DNA from: Lachnospiraceae bacterium MC2017
GTDB lineage: Bacteria; Bacillota; Clostridia; Lachnospirales; Lachnospiraceae
Direction: 5' to 3'
Assembly: GCA_000701625.1 (NCBI GenBank)
Contig: JNJK01000010.1
Location: 62,001-126,000, forward strand
DNA length: 64,000 bases
This document shows positions 1-8,251 of the stretch, piece by piece. Position 1 is the stretch's first letter, and the number at the start of each line of letters is the position of its first letter. A model generated the notes under the pieces. It worked only from the letters and a program-made list of their open reading frames with translations. It made no database searches and was not told where the DNA came from. The translations under genes were made by a program, and so were the position numbers.

Positions 1-462
1 ATTGGACTGATAATACGTATAGGTGGCAGACGGCGTATCTGACAGTACCTCCATATCAGTCACATCTGCAATGAAAAGTGTATGTGTTCCAAGATCAATC
101 TCTTCGATGACCTTACAGGAGATATATGCATTTGTCCCTGCAGTTACGATCATCACGCCATTTTCAACTCTCTTGCAGTCCGTGTAACCATCAAATTTAT
201 CCACATCTCTGCCTGACTGGAAACCAAAATGCTTAAAAAGATCAAAGTTTGCTGCCTCGCTTATTATGGACACGTTAAAAATACCAGTGTCCTTTATCAT
301 ATCATGTGTGTAATTCCCCTTATTCACAGCCAGAGATACACGATTGGGCTCACTTGTAACCTGTATCGCAGTATTTGTGATACAGCCATTATCCTTATCG
401 CCTCTCTTTGCCGTCACTACAAACAAACCATAACTCAGCTTAAACATAGCTTTCTTATCCAT
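1..462 (-). CDS. flavin reductase-like FMN-binding protein (3' part cut off by window edge)
   Basis: The reading frame is open from an ATG at 462 to the window edge (154 codons, no stop seen), and a GGAGGGA ribosome binding site precedes the ATG. The protein begins MDKKAMFKLSYGLFVVTA and contains NGCITNTAIQVTSEP, NYTHDMI, FGFQSGRDVDKF and a DLGTHTLFIADV stretch. These are typical of the flavin reductase-like, FMN-binding split-barrel family that in clostridia is often fused to or paired with rubredoxin (high-molecular-weight rubredoxin type). Members pass electrons from NAD(P)H to flavin, rubredoxin or oxygen/NO-detoxifying partners. Whether a rubredoxin domain follows cannot be seen, because the C-terminus lies outside the window. 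It lies 88 bp downstream of the first flagellin gene, on the same strand. Confidence 0.8.
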   Translation of the reverse strand, partial: MDKKAMFKLSYGLFVVTAKRGDKDNGCITNTAIQVTSEPNRVSLAVNKGNYTHDMIKDTGIFNVSIISEAANFDLFKHFGFQSGRDVDKFDGYTDCKRVENGVMIVTAGTNAYISCKVIEEIDLGTHTLFIADVTDMEVLSDTPSATYTYYQSN

Positions 463-550
463 ATGAACTCCCTCCATGTACTTACAAAAAAATGACTATT
501 TATCAACTATATATCGTCATGAATGCCTAAAACTTTAGATTTTGCTGCAA

Positions 551-2407
551 TTACTGTAGCAGTGTTAAAGTTCCTTGAGGTAATTGATTAGCCTGGGCAA
601 TAATGGAGAATCCAGCCTGCTGCAAAATATTGTTCTTCGAAAATTCAACCATCTCTTTAGCCATATCTGTATCACGTATCCTGGATTCAGCCGTATCAGA
701 GTTTTCAACGACATTATCCAGATTCTTTATAGTATGTTCCAAACGGTTTTGCTTTGCGCCATAATACGCACGCATAGCACTTACAGTATTTATGGCACCA
801 CCCATTGATCTGATAGATTCAGTTGCACTTGCCTGTGTTGAAACACTTGCACTGGAGATACCCAGCGCCGCTGAGTTTATACTGAACCTCTTTAATTCTA
901 CTCTGTTGGACGGGAGTGCATCTGCACCGACCTGTAAATAGATTGCAGCTTCATCGCCTCCGCTTGCAGAACTGCTTGTAGTGCCTCTAACGAAAAGTAC
1001 CTGCTTTGAAGTAACCGTAGAACCAAAAACGGAGGTCGAATTAAGATTATCAGCAATTATCGAACCGGCACCGTTGAGTCCTGAACCATCATTGCTGATA
1101 CACTTAGTCGTGAGAGCCAGAACAAACGCAGATGCGTTGACTTCTCCGCTGTTTATATTGGCTATGACGTTGTTCGTTGTATGGGTCGATCCTGCAGATG
1201 ATAACACAGAGTCGATTACGTCACTAAAGGACTTTGCAGTTCCATTGTTTCTATAGTTTTTTTCATTTTGTATAAGAGCATTGAATATATTATTAGCACC
1301 GGTGCGCAGATTACCTAATGTAACGTCACTCTGCCCGCTTGCAAGCTGGCATAAATAAGCGCATGCAAGATAACCATGACCATAAGGTCTGCCGGCAACG
1401 GTAAATTGACTAAGATAGGAAGAAACAGCAGCTTGCTTATCTGTGATCAGAGAACTCTTTGCGATAGTCATCAGCGAATCATTCCATCCGGTAGTATAAC
1501 CACCTCCAATGAGCTGAGCAGTTCCCTCGATAAACCAGTCTGGTAAATTTCCGCGTGAATTATCGCCAGTATCATCATTCCACATCCCTTCAGGAAGAAT
1601 AACATCCATTACACCATGCATCAGTTCATGTGCAATTGTCGACTGAAGTTTCTGTGTATCTGAAGCACTAAGATTGTCTGATGAAAAATCAGCGGAATCA
1701 CATTTCATAAATAAAGATTCTTCGGCAAAACTATCAGGATGACCATTAGCAGCATAAAAGCTTCCCTGCATATATGCAAGCGTTCCACTTTTTCCATCAA
1801 TATAGGATAGATTTAGGTCGATCGCATACGCATTTTCATTAGTTTTATTAGCATCTAGTGTGTTTAGTTCAGATCCCACAGAACCACTGAGTGAACTCAT
1901 GATCTGACTCATAGCAGTAGGAATATACTCGTTTGCTATTTTCTCGGTCAGAGCTTTTTGCGCTGGTGTGGCTTCACTAAGAGAAGAACCATGTTCCGGG
2001 AATATCCTAAGTTCGTTAAATAATGTCCTTGAATGAATACCGTTAATTTCGTCTTTGATGCTTTTCAGTTCTTCGTTCAGATTTTCACGATCTGTATCAC
2101 TGAGTGTTCCGTTGGCTGCCTTGATAGCTATTTCATTACCTCGTTGCAGCATTTCGTGAACTTCATTCAGCGCACCGTCGGCAACCTGGATGAAGGATAT
2201 GCCGTCCTGCGCATTCGCGGAAGCCTGAGTGAGTCCGCGTATCTGCTTTCTCATCTTTTCGCTGATGGAAAGACCTGAGGCATCGTCAGCTGACCGGTTG
2301 ATACGATATCCGGAATTCAGCTTTTCCATGCTGTTAAGTTTATTCTTTGTAATGATCCCAAACTGACGATTAGCATTTTCTGCCAGTATATTGTGCTGCA
2401 ATTTCAT
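551..2407 (-). CDS. proteolytic flagellin (flagellinolysin-like), copy A
   Basis: A 618-residue flagellin. Residues 1-140 are a standard flagellin N-terminal D0/D1 region (RINRSADDASGLSISEKMRKQIRGL is split by family-typical spacing) and residues 535-618 are the C-terminal D1/D0 region (NRLEHTIKNLDNV, ESRIRDTDMAKEMVEFSKNNIL). Between them sits a roughly 330-residue insert with HELMH at 260-264 and WFIEGTAQ with Glu294 about 30 residues later, the zinc-ligand layout of gluzincin metallopeptidases. Known flagellinolysins have this arrangement: surface-exposed proteases polymerised along the filament. The start is supported by AAAGGAGGG before the ATG. It is transcribed away from its sister copy at 2783 and has a sigma-28-like element upstream. 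Protease activity and substrate are inferred from family knowledge. Confidence 0.88.
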   Translation of the reverse strand: MKLQHNILAENANRQFGIITKNKLNSMEKLNSGYRINRSADDASGLSISEKMRKQIRGLTQASANAQDGISFIQVADGALNEVHEMLQRGNEIAIKAANGTLSDTDRENLNEELKSIKDEINGIHSRTLFNELRIFPEHGSSLSEATPAQKALTEKIANEYIPTAMSQIMSSLSGSVGSELNTLDANKTNENAYAIDLNLSYIDGKSGTLAYMQGSFYAANGHPDSFAEESLFMKCDSADFSSDNLSASDTQKLQSTIAHELMHGVMDVILPEGMWNDDTGDNSRGNLPDWFIEGTAQLIGGGYTTGWNDSLMTIAKSSLITDKQAAVSSYLSQFTVAGRPYGHGYLACAYLCQLASGQSDVTLGNLRTGANNIFNALIQNEKNYRNNGTAKSFSDVIDSVLSSAGSTHTTNNVIANINSGEVNASAFVLALTTKCISNDGSGLNGAGSIIADNLNSTSVFGSTVTSKQVLFVRGTTSSSASGGDEAAIYLQVGADALPSNRVELKRFSINSAALGISSASVSTQASATESIRSMGGAINTVSAMRAYYGAKQNRLEHTIKNLDNVVENSDTAESRIRDTDMAKEMVEFSKNNILQQAGFSIIAQANQLPQGTLTLLQ

Positions 2408-2513
2408 AAGGTTCCCTCCTTTGCAAGCGAGGATAAAACTTGCTTATATGCGCATCCGTGCGAAGCAGCCAGATAAAAAAACACAAAAATAGAGTCTCTT
2501 ACTGGTATAGTGT

Positions 2514-2539
2514 TTATCGGTTATTCATTTATATCCCTA
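2514..2539 (-). promoter_or_regulatory. sigma-28-like promoter of flagellin copy A
   Basis: Read on the minus strand there is CCGATAA (2520-2514), matching the sigma-28/SigD -10 consensus. A weak TAGG stands 15 bases upstream at the -35 position, where TAAA is the consensus. It lies about 107 bp before the start codon. The -10 is good and the -35 is poor, so this is a probable promoter only. Confidence 0.5.
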
Positions 2540-2656
2540 GAGTATACAAAATACACAACCGTATTATTTGACAGAATTTATAAACTATATGTATACAGAT
2601 TTTTCGCATAATAACAGCTATTTCAGCCTGTCAGAAGTATTTTTTTTTATAATTCT

Positions 2657-2683
2657 TAACATTTTATAAAATCTAACCGATAA
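2657..2683 (+). promoter_or_regulatory. sigma-28-like promoter of flagellin copy B
   Basis: TAAC at 2657-2660, a 16-base spacer, then CCGATAA at 2677-2683. This is close to the SigD consensus TAAA-N15-GCCGATAT. It lies 100 bp upstream of the start codon of the second protease flagellin and mirrors the element facing the other way. Confidence 0.6.
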
Positions 2684-2782
2684 AAAATATAGTTAAAAAA
2701 TCTCTATTTATCCACCTTTTTTCCCATATACAAAATAAACTTTATCATTTCAATAACATAAGATACCAGAGGTGACGTCATA

Positions 2783-4681
2783 ATGAAACTTCAGCATAAT
2801 ATATTAGCTGAAAATGCAAATCGTCAATTTAAAATCACTACAAGGCTTCAACACAAAAATGTAGAAAAACTAAGTTCCGGCTATAAGATAAATCGTGCTG
2901 CTGATGATGCTTCCGGATTATCTATCAGCGAAAAAATGAGAAAGCAAATACGTGGTCTTACCCAGGCATCTTCAAATGCACAGGATGGTATCTCATTTGT
3001 CCAGGTTGCAGATGGAGCTCTAAATGAAGTTCACGAAATGTTGCAGCGCGGAAACGAATTAGCAGTCAAAGCTGCTAACGGAACTCTAAGTGATTCTGAC
3101 AGGGCATGTATAACAGATGAGCTCACAAGCCTTAAAAACGAAATTGACAGTATCCACGCAAAAACTCTTTTTAATGAACTACGAGTATTTCCGGATCACG
3201 GTTCATCTCTTACGACAGCAACAGCAGATCAGCTTGCGCTAACCGACAAAATTGCAAATGAATATGTTCCTACCGCAATGAGTCAGGTTATGAACAAACT
3301 AAGGGATTCTATCGGAAATAAGCTTAACGCATTAGATGCCGCTAAAACAAACCCTAACGCATATGCCATTGAACTGGATCTTTCCTATATTGACGGAAAA
3401 GGAAATACGCTCGCATTTATGCAGGGAAGCTTTTTGGGAGCTAGTGGTTTTCCTGATAGTTTTGCCGAAGAATCTTTATTCATGAAATGCGATATTGCTG
3501 ATTTCACTTCATCAAATCCACCTCCTGCTGAAGAGCAAAAGCTTCAATCCACCATTGCTCATGAACTTATGCATGGAATAATGGATGTCATTCTACCTGA
3601 AGGAATGTGTAACGGTGATACGGGCGATAATTCCCGCGGTAATTTACCAGATTGGTTTATCGAGGGAACGGCTCAGCTCATCGGAGGTGGTTTTACAACC
3701 GGGTGGAATGATGCATTGATGAAGATTGCAAACAGTTCTGATAACAATGCAACGAAACTTAATTCTGTAGCATCGTATTTGAATAATGGTACTTTTACCG
3801 TCGGAGGAACCGGATACGCTGCAAGCGGAACCTTTACTGTTGCTGGTCGACCATATGGTCATGGTTATCTTGCCTGTGCATATTTATGTCAGCTTGCAAG
3901 TGGATATGCTCCAACGAATGTTTCACAAACCAGTCTGATCGCAGGTGCTAATAATATATTTAATGCCCTGATGCAAAACGAAAGTAACTATAAGACCACT
4001 GGGACAGCTCAATCCTTTGAACAGGTAATCTCCTCTGTTATAGGCACTTCTTTGACAAGTGTTATAAATAGTATTAATAGTGGAGCCTCCGATGCCTCAA
4101 ATTTTGTCCTTACTCTCACTAACCAATGTAAGAGTAGCAATGGTTCAGGTCTTAACGGAGCAGGATCTATAATAGCTGGTTCCCTTAACTCTACTTCTAT
4201 ATTTAGTTCTACTGTAACTACTCCGCAGGTTCTATTTGTACGTGGTACTAACAGCAGCTCTATTAGTTCCGGAAATGATGATGCTTTGATCCATCTGCAG
4301 GTTGGTGCAGATCCGTTTGAATCAAACAGGATCGGACTTAAAAGATTTAGCATTAATCAGAATGCTCTGGGTATTTCCGTTGCCAAAGTCACAACCGAGT
4401 CTGATGCCACTACTGCAATCGGCATTTTGGGTACGGCAATTCAGACAGTAAGCACCATGCGTGCATATTACGGTGCTATGCAGAATCGGTTAGAGCACAC
4501 TATTAAGAACCTTGATAATGTGATTGAAAATACGACGAATGCGGAGTCAAGAATACGAGATACCGATATGGCGAGTGAAATGGTCGAATATTCAAAAAAC
4601 AATATCCTTTCTCAGGCCGGACAGTCCATGCTTTCTCAGGCGACCCAGCTTCCTGAAGGAATACTGAAACTACTTCAGTAA
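2783..4681 (+). CDS. proteolytic flagellin (flagellinolysin-like), copy B
   Basis: A 632-residue paralogue of the divergent gene at 551-2407. It has the same first ten residues, the same flagellin termini, and HELMH again at 260-264 with Glu294 in DWFIEGTAQ. The insert also has FTVAGRPYGHGYLACAYL, shared with copy A. It differs by an extra segment at about residues 318-352, where GTFTV occurs twice about 13 residues apart, which looks like a small local duplication. The ribosome binding site is AGAGGTGA, 8 bases before the ATG. A sigma-28-like promoter precedes it and a terminator follows. It is expected to be exported by the flagellar type III system and incorporated in the filament, exposing a zinc protease. 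That function is inferred from described flagellinolysins, not shown here. Confidence 0.88.
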   Translation: MKLQHNILAENANRQFKITTRLQHKNVEKLSSGYKINRAADDASGLSISEKMRKQIRGLTQASSNAQDGISFVQVADGALNEVHEMLQRGNELAVKAANGTLSDSDRACITDELTSLKNEIDSIHAKTLFNELRVFPDHGSSLTTATADQLALTDKIANEYVPTAMSQVMNKLRDSIGNKLNALDAAKTNPNAYAIELDLSYIDGKGNTLAFMQGSFLGASGFPDSFAEESLFMKCDIADFTSSNPPPAEEQKLQSTIAHELMHGIMDVILPEGMCNGDTGDNSRGNLPDWFIEGTAQLIGGGFTTGWNDALMKIANSSDNNATKLNSVASYLNNGTFTVGGTGYAASGTFTVAGRPYGHGYLACAYLCQLASGYAPTNVSQTSLIAGANNIFNALMQNESNYKTTGTAQSFEQVISSVIGTSLTSVINSINSGASDASNFVLTLTNQCKSSNGSGLNGAGSIIAGSLNSTSIFSSTVTTPQVLFVRGTNSSSISSGNDDALIHLQVGADPFESNRIGLKRFSINQNALGISVAKVTTESDATTAIGILGTAIQTVSTMRAYYGAMQNRLEHTIKNLDNVIENTTNAESRIRDTDMASEMVEYSKNNILSQAGQSMLSQATQLPEGILKLLQ

Positions 4682-4684
4682 CAA

Positions 4685-4718
4685 AAACATCCCACTTTAC
4701 CCGGATGTTTGATTTTTT
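4685..4718 (+). terminator. terminator after flagellin copy B
   Basis: AAACATCC at 4685-4692 pairs with GGATGTTT at 4703-4710 across a 10-base loop, followed by a run of six T at 4713-4718. It lies 3 bases after the stop codon and separates copy B from the third flagellin. Confidence 0.75.
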
Positions 4719-4777
4719 GACACATTCCTCATATATAACATTTTTTAACTTTTAGTTTCATTTAAAAGGAGAGATAA

Positions 4778-6055
4778 ATGAGCAATAGTACAAATGTTAT
4801 AAATCATAATATGCTGAGTATGTTTTCTAATCGTCAGCTGGGGATAACAGAAACTAATTTATCCAAAAGTACTGAAAAACTTTCTTCCGGATATAAAGTA
4901 AACCGTTCAGCTGATGATGCAGCCTGTCTTTCGATTTCTGAAGCAATGAGAAAATCTATAAGAGGATTAAATCAGGGATCATATAATATTCAGGATGGCA
5001 TAAGTCTGGTGCAGACTGCAGACGGTTATCTTGATGAAGTTCATAACATGCTTCAGCGCATAAATGAATTAACTATAAAAGGAGCAAACGGAACTCTCAG
5101 TGATTCAGACAGATCAAATATAAACGACGAAGTACAACAGCTGAAAAATGAGATGCATCGAATTTTCACTACTGCAAAATTCAATGAATTCGATCTGTTT
5201 CGTATCAGAGGGGTTACTATGGATCCTGAATCATCTGCAGCAGGACGTGTTGCGAGCACCTTCACAAATTCAAAAGGTGTCACCTACAAAGCAGCAGCCC
5301 GATTAGATTTTTCCGGTGTTGATTTTAAAAATCTGGGGGCACTGAACAATAGTTACTTTGGATCATCTTGTTGTACCTGTAATGACAAATACACCATTAT
5401 CTTTGATACGTCCACTGCCAGCCATTCAAGAAGTGGCTTAAACTTTACTGTAGGAATTAACGGCTGTACAAATGCTAAAGATCTGGTCGATTGCATAGTA
5501 AAAGCCACCAACGGAAATCCCGGAGGACATTACACAAATTATGTAGCTGATCCCGGCGATCCTACAGGCAGCACATTACTCATATATGATAAGCGACCGG
5601 ATCAAATTGCAAAAGCTCCATATGGAGCAATCGAAGAAGATATGGTTACAGATAATGGAAACCGTGAACTATGGATTCAAACCAGCTCTAAAGAAGGACA
5701 TGGACTGATGATCACCTGGACCGCATTAAGCAACGGTACAATAGGTATAACTCCGGTAAATACATTAAATCAGGGAAGTTCTTTTGATTCTATAGCTCTT
5801 ACTAAAAGGGCGATTGAAATCGTTTCAGAAACACGTTCACAATTTGGCGCATATCAAAATCGTTTGGAGCATGCTCTAAAAAATAATAACAACATTTCAG
5901 AAAATACTCAGGCTTCAGAATCCTTGATCAGAGATACAGATATGGCATCTGAAATGGTTAATTTTTCAAAATCAAAGGTCATTCAACAAGCAGGGCAATC
6001 CATGCTTTCTCAGGCAAACCACCTTCCGGAAAGCACTTTATCACTACTTCAATAA
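4778..6055 (+). CDS. flagellin with cysteine-containing variable domain
   Basis: A 425-residue flagellin. Residues 1-140 (KLSSGYKVNRSADDAACLSISEAM type) and about 340-425 (NRLEHALKNNNNI, ESLIRDTDMASEMVNFSKSK, SMLSQANHLPESTLSLLQ) are the conserved D0/D1 helices. The variable part, about 145-335, has no HExxH. It carries Cys198, Cys199, Cys201, Cys230 and Cys239, unusual for an extracellular filament protein; Cys50 is in the N-terminal core. The start has AAAAGGAGAG upstream. It lies 96 bp after copy B, beyond a terminator. I saw no convincing sigma-28 promoter of its own, so it may depend on readthrough or an atypical promoter. It is probably the structural partner into which the protease flagellins are mixed (inference). 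Confidence 0.9.
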   Translation: MSNSTNVINHNMLSMFSNRQLGITETNLSKSTEKLSSGYKVNRSADDAACLSISEAMRKSIRGLNQGSYNIQDGISLVQTADGYLDEVHNMLQRINELTIKGANGTLSDSDRSNINDEVQQLKNEMHRIFTTAKFNEFDLFRIRGVTMDPESSAAGRVASTFTNSKGVTYKAAARLDFSGVDFKNLGALNNSYFGSSCCTCNDKYTIIFDTSTASHSRSGLNFTVGINGCTNAKDLVDCIVKATNGNPGGHYTNYVADPGDPTGSTLLIYDKRPDQIAKAPYGAIEEDMVTDNGNRELWIQTSSKEGHGLMITWTALSNGTIGITPVNTLNQGSSFDSIALTKRAIEIVSETRSQFGAYQNRLEHALKNNNNISENTQASESLIRDTDMASEMVNFSKSKVIQQAGQSMLSQANHLPESTLSLLQ

Positions 6056-6082
6056 TTACAACCATAATAATTTTCAAATAGC

Positions 6083-6112
6083 AAAACTGCACACCTTTCG
6101 GTGTGCAGTTTT
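6083..6112. terminator. bidirectional terminator between flagellin and minE
   Basis: A perfect 13-bp stem, AAAACTGCACACC (6083-6095) with its complement at 6100-6112, and a TTTC loop. A-runs and T-runs flank it on both sides. It lies between the convergent flagellin and min operon and can serve both. Confidence 0.85.
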
Positions 6113-6159
6113 GGCTTAAATTCGTAGTAAATTGTTTTATCTTCTTTATGCAGATTTTT

Positions 6160-6438
6160 TCACCCGCCCTGTCGCATGGACTTGATCGGGATGTTTGCGT
6201 AGAGTGCGGGTACTGTCTTGCCTTCATTGTCGGTCTCATCTTCAATCTGGGTGATCTTGATATCGAGACCTTCCTGATCGATCTCCAGATACTTTTTCAG
6301 CACTTCTACTATGTCATTTTTGATGCGTTCCATAACTTCCGGTGAGCAGGCGCTTCTATCGGAAATCAGTACCATCTTCAGTCTGTCCTTTGCGACTTCG
6401 CTGGACGTTTTCTTTCTGAAAAGGTCGATAAATTTCAT
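6160..6438 (-). CDS. minE: cell division topological specificity factor MinE
   Basis: 92 residues. It begins MKFIDLFRKKTSSEVAKDRLKMVLISDR, that is the N-terminal membrane-targeting helix followed by the anti-MinCD segment, and ends with the dimerisation domain (IVEVLKKYLEID onwards). Length and order match the family. MinE stimulates the MinD ATPase and restricts the MinCD division inhibitor to the poles. It is the last gene of minC-minD-minE, 13 bp after minD. Finding minE rather than DivIVA-dependent MinJ suggests an oscillating Min system of the clostridial type (inference). Confidence 0.95.
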   Translation of the reverse strand: MKFIDLFRKKTSSEVAKDRLKMVLISDRSACSPEVMERIKNDIVEVLKKYLEIDQEGLDIKITQIEDETDNEGKTVPALYANIPIKSMRQGG

Positions 6439-6451
6439 AATAGTTCACCCC

Positions 6452-7240
6452 TCACTTATTAAAAAGCTCACCGATTTTTGCAAAGAATCCCTTTTTGCTG
6501 TCGAGATCCAGATACTCGACTTCTTCACCCATGATCCTGTGGCAGAGATTCATATATGCCTGACCAACGATGGAGTCGTCACCTGCAAGCGGTGTACCTG
6601 TATTTGTAGAGATAACGATCTTTTCATCATACGGAACTACGCCGATAAGATCGATACTTAAGACTTCTACTACGTCCTGCGCAGTCATCATATTCCCATG
6701 CTTTACCATATCGACATTTAAGCGGTTTACGATGAGTCTCACATTTTTGATATCGTTTGCTTCGAGAAGTCCGATGATACGATCTGCATCACGTACTGCG
6801 GATACCTCAGGTGTAGTTACTACCAGTGCTCTGTCCGCTGCTGCGATAGCATTCTTAAATCCCTGCTCGATTCCTGCCGGGCAGTCAAGGATAATGTAAT
6901 CAAAGTCCTTTCTGAGTTCTTCCACAAGGACTTTCATCTGATCCGGTGTCACTGCATCCTTATCACGGGTCTGTGCAGCCGGCAGGAGATAAAGACCATC
7001 ACACTTCTTGTCCTTAATAAGAGCCTGACTGACTTTACAGTTACCCTCTACTGCATCTACCAGATTGTAGACGATCCGGTTCTCCAGTCCGAGTACAACA
7101 TCGAGGTTTCGAAGACCTATATCTGTGTCCACGAGTACAACCTTCTTATTGAGCTTTGCGAGACCGGTTCCAATATTTGCGGTAGTAGTCGTTTTGCCGA
7201 CTCCTCCCTTTCCGGATGTCACTACGATTACTTCTCCCAT
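6452..7240 (-). CDS. minD: septum site-determining ATPase MinD
   Basis: 262 residues from an ATG at 7240, chosen because AAGGAG stands 9 bases before it; an in-frame ATG 7 codons upstream has no ribosome binding site. The deviant Walker A SGKGGVGKTT is at residues 9-18, followed by the switch region VDTDIGLRNLDVV and DCPAGIEQGF. The C-terminus KGFFAKIGELFNK is the amphipathic membrane-targeting helix. MinD binds ATP, sits on the membrane, recruits MinC to block Z-ring assembly and is displaced by MinE. Confidence 0.96.
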   Translation of the reverse strand: MGEVIVVTSGKGGVGKTTTTANIGTGLAKLNKKVVLVDTDIGLRNLDVVLGLENRIVYNLVDAVEGNCKVSQALIKDKKCDGLYLLPAAQTRDKDAVTPDQMKVLVEELRKDFDYIILDCPAGIEQGFKNAIAAADRALVVTTPEVSAVRDADRIIGLLEANDIKNVRLIVNRLNVDMVKHGNMMTAQDVVEVLSIDLIGVVPYDEKIVISTNTGTPLAGDDSIVGQAYMNLCHRIMGEEVEYLDLDSKKGFFAKIGELFNK

Positions 7241-7266
7241 TTCCTTAAACTCCTTTTTCATTCATT

Positions 7267-7280
7267 CTGCCGATCGGCAG
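7267..7280. repeat. 14-bp perfect palindrome in the minC-minD gap
   Basis: CTGCCGATCGGCAG reads the same on both strands. It stands in the 76-bp gap between the minC stop and the chosen minD start, so the mRNA could form a tight hairpin. Its role is unknown. Confidence 0.4.
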
Positions 7281-7316
7281 GCATATGTTTATTCCCCTGT
7301 TACGTCTTTTCCCGCA

Positions 7317-8117
7317 TTACTTCTGTGACAGGAATTTACAGTTCTCCAGGAAAGACCGATCATATTTTTTTATAAGTATATGTCCGTCTGTTATTTCTGC
7401 TGCTTCAGGACCGAAGTCATTCTTCTTTTTGCTGCGTATAAGTCCGCGTCCCTTAAGGCTTGACGGCCCCTTATCCTCTGATATGGCGAGCGAATCTGCG
7501 ATACGTATCTGAAGCGGATTGAGCTCCAGTGCCATTACAAAGGCACTTCTGTCTCCGTATGCACCGGCATTTGCGTTTCCGTGGAGGCTTCCCAGCACAA
7601 ATATGCTTCCTCCAGCCGTAACCTCCGCTCCGGCTTTTACATCTCCGAGAAGGATCAGGCTCTTTGAAGTCTCAAAGCTCTGACCGGAACGGATCGATCC
7701 TATATGGATCTCCGCATCACGTCCATTTACAGGTCCCTTCAGTTCTTGCAGTTCTTCTAATAATTTCTTATTCTCCGCCTCGTACTTCACAGCCTTCTTT
7801 TCAAGTTCTTTATCCTCTACTGCGGATGCTGCATGAAGCTTTTCATCAAAGACCTTTTCTACAGCTTTATCTTCTGTAATGACAGCTACAACGCGTAGTC
7901 TGGTCTTTTCACGGATTATATTCAAAATTTTGGAGGTTTCCTCTTCTGAAACTTCTCTGCCTTCTATAGAAAGTACTACCTTTGCATTACCGAAAAATGA
8001 TGCAGAAGCTTCGAATTTCTCGATTATCAGCGGCAGCAGCTCATCAAAATACATCTCGCTGTCAAGCCGCAGTACCATTCCAGATTTTACTCCTTTGATC
8101 AGTACCGGTTGACTCAT
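7317..8117 (-). CDS. minC: septum formation inhibitor MinC
   Basis: 266 residues from the ATG at 8117, preceded by a GGGAGAGAGAGGG purine tract. The frame stays open 46 codons further upstream, but that part does not resemble MinC and runs through the promoter. The N-terminal domain begins QPVLIKGVKSGMVLRLD. A coiled, charged linker lies at about 115-150. The C-terminal beta-helix, about 155-240, shows SLHGNANAGAYGDRSAFVMA and LNPLQIRIAD, the MinD-binding and dimerising part. MinC is the FtsZ-inhibiting effector of the Min system and the first gene of the operon. Confidence 0.93.
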   Translation of the reverse strand: MSQPVLIKGVKSGMVLRLDSEMYFDELLPLIIEKFEASASFFGNAKVVLSIEGREVSEEETSKILNIIREKTRLRVVAVITEDKAVEKVFDEKLHAASAVEDKELEKKAVKYEAENKKLLEELQELKGPVNGRDAEIHIGSIRSGQSFETSKSLILLGDVKAGAEVTAGGSIFVLGSLHGNANAGAYGDRSAFVMALELNPLQIRIADSLAISEDKGPSSLKGRGLIRSKKKNDFGPEAAEITDGHILIKKYDRSFLENCKFLSQK

Positions 8118-8141
8118 TTCCCTCTCTCTCCCTGCTAAATG

Positions 8142-8171
8142 ATAGTATGGATAGATACCGTTTTCGTACAA
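8142..8171 (-). promoter_or_regulatory. putative sigma-A promoter of minCDE
   Basis: On the minus strand, TTGTAC (8171-8166), an 18-base spacer and TACTAT (8147-8142), placed 25 bp before the minC start. Similarity to the consensus is moderate. Confidence 0.5.
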
Positions 8172-8173
8172 AA

Positions 8174-8193
8174 TGTAACTACGTGTAGTCACA
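8174..8193. promoter_or_regulatory. 20-bp near-perfect palindrome next to the minC -35
   Basis: TGTAACTACGTGTAGTCACA has TGT-ACTAC arms that are self-complementary except at one pair. It abuts the putative -35 element of minCDE, a position suited to a dimeric regulator. The regulator is unknown. Confidence 0.4.
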
Positions 8194-8251
8194 ATGTACC
8201 TATTCTCATACACCTTAACTAATAATACATCATCGCCGTTTAATTGAAAAG

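Larger units (their letters stand above)
2408..2782. promoter_or_regulatory. 375-bp divergent flagellin promoter region
   Basis: This AT-rich stretch between the two protease-flagellin genes has no gene. It holds a sigma-28-type -10 element facing each way (listed separately) and a small GCAAG/CTTGC hairpin close to the copy A ribosome binding site, near 2421-2443. Nothing else recognisable was seen. Confidence 0.7.
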
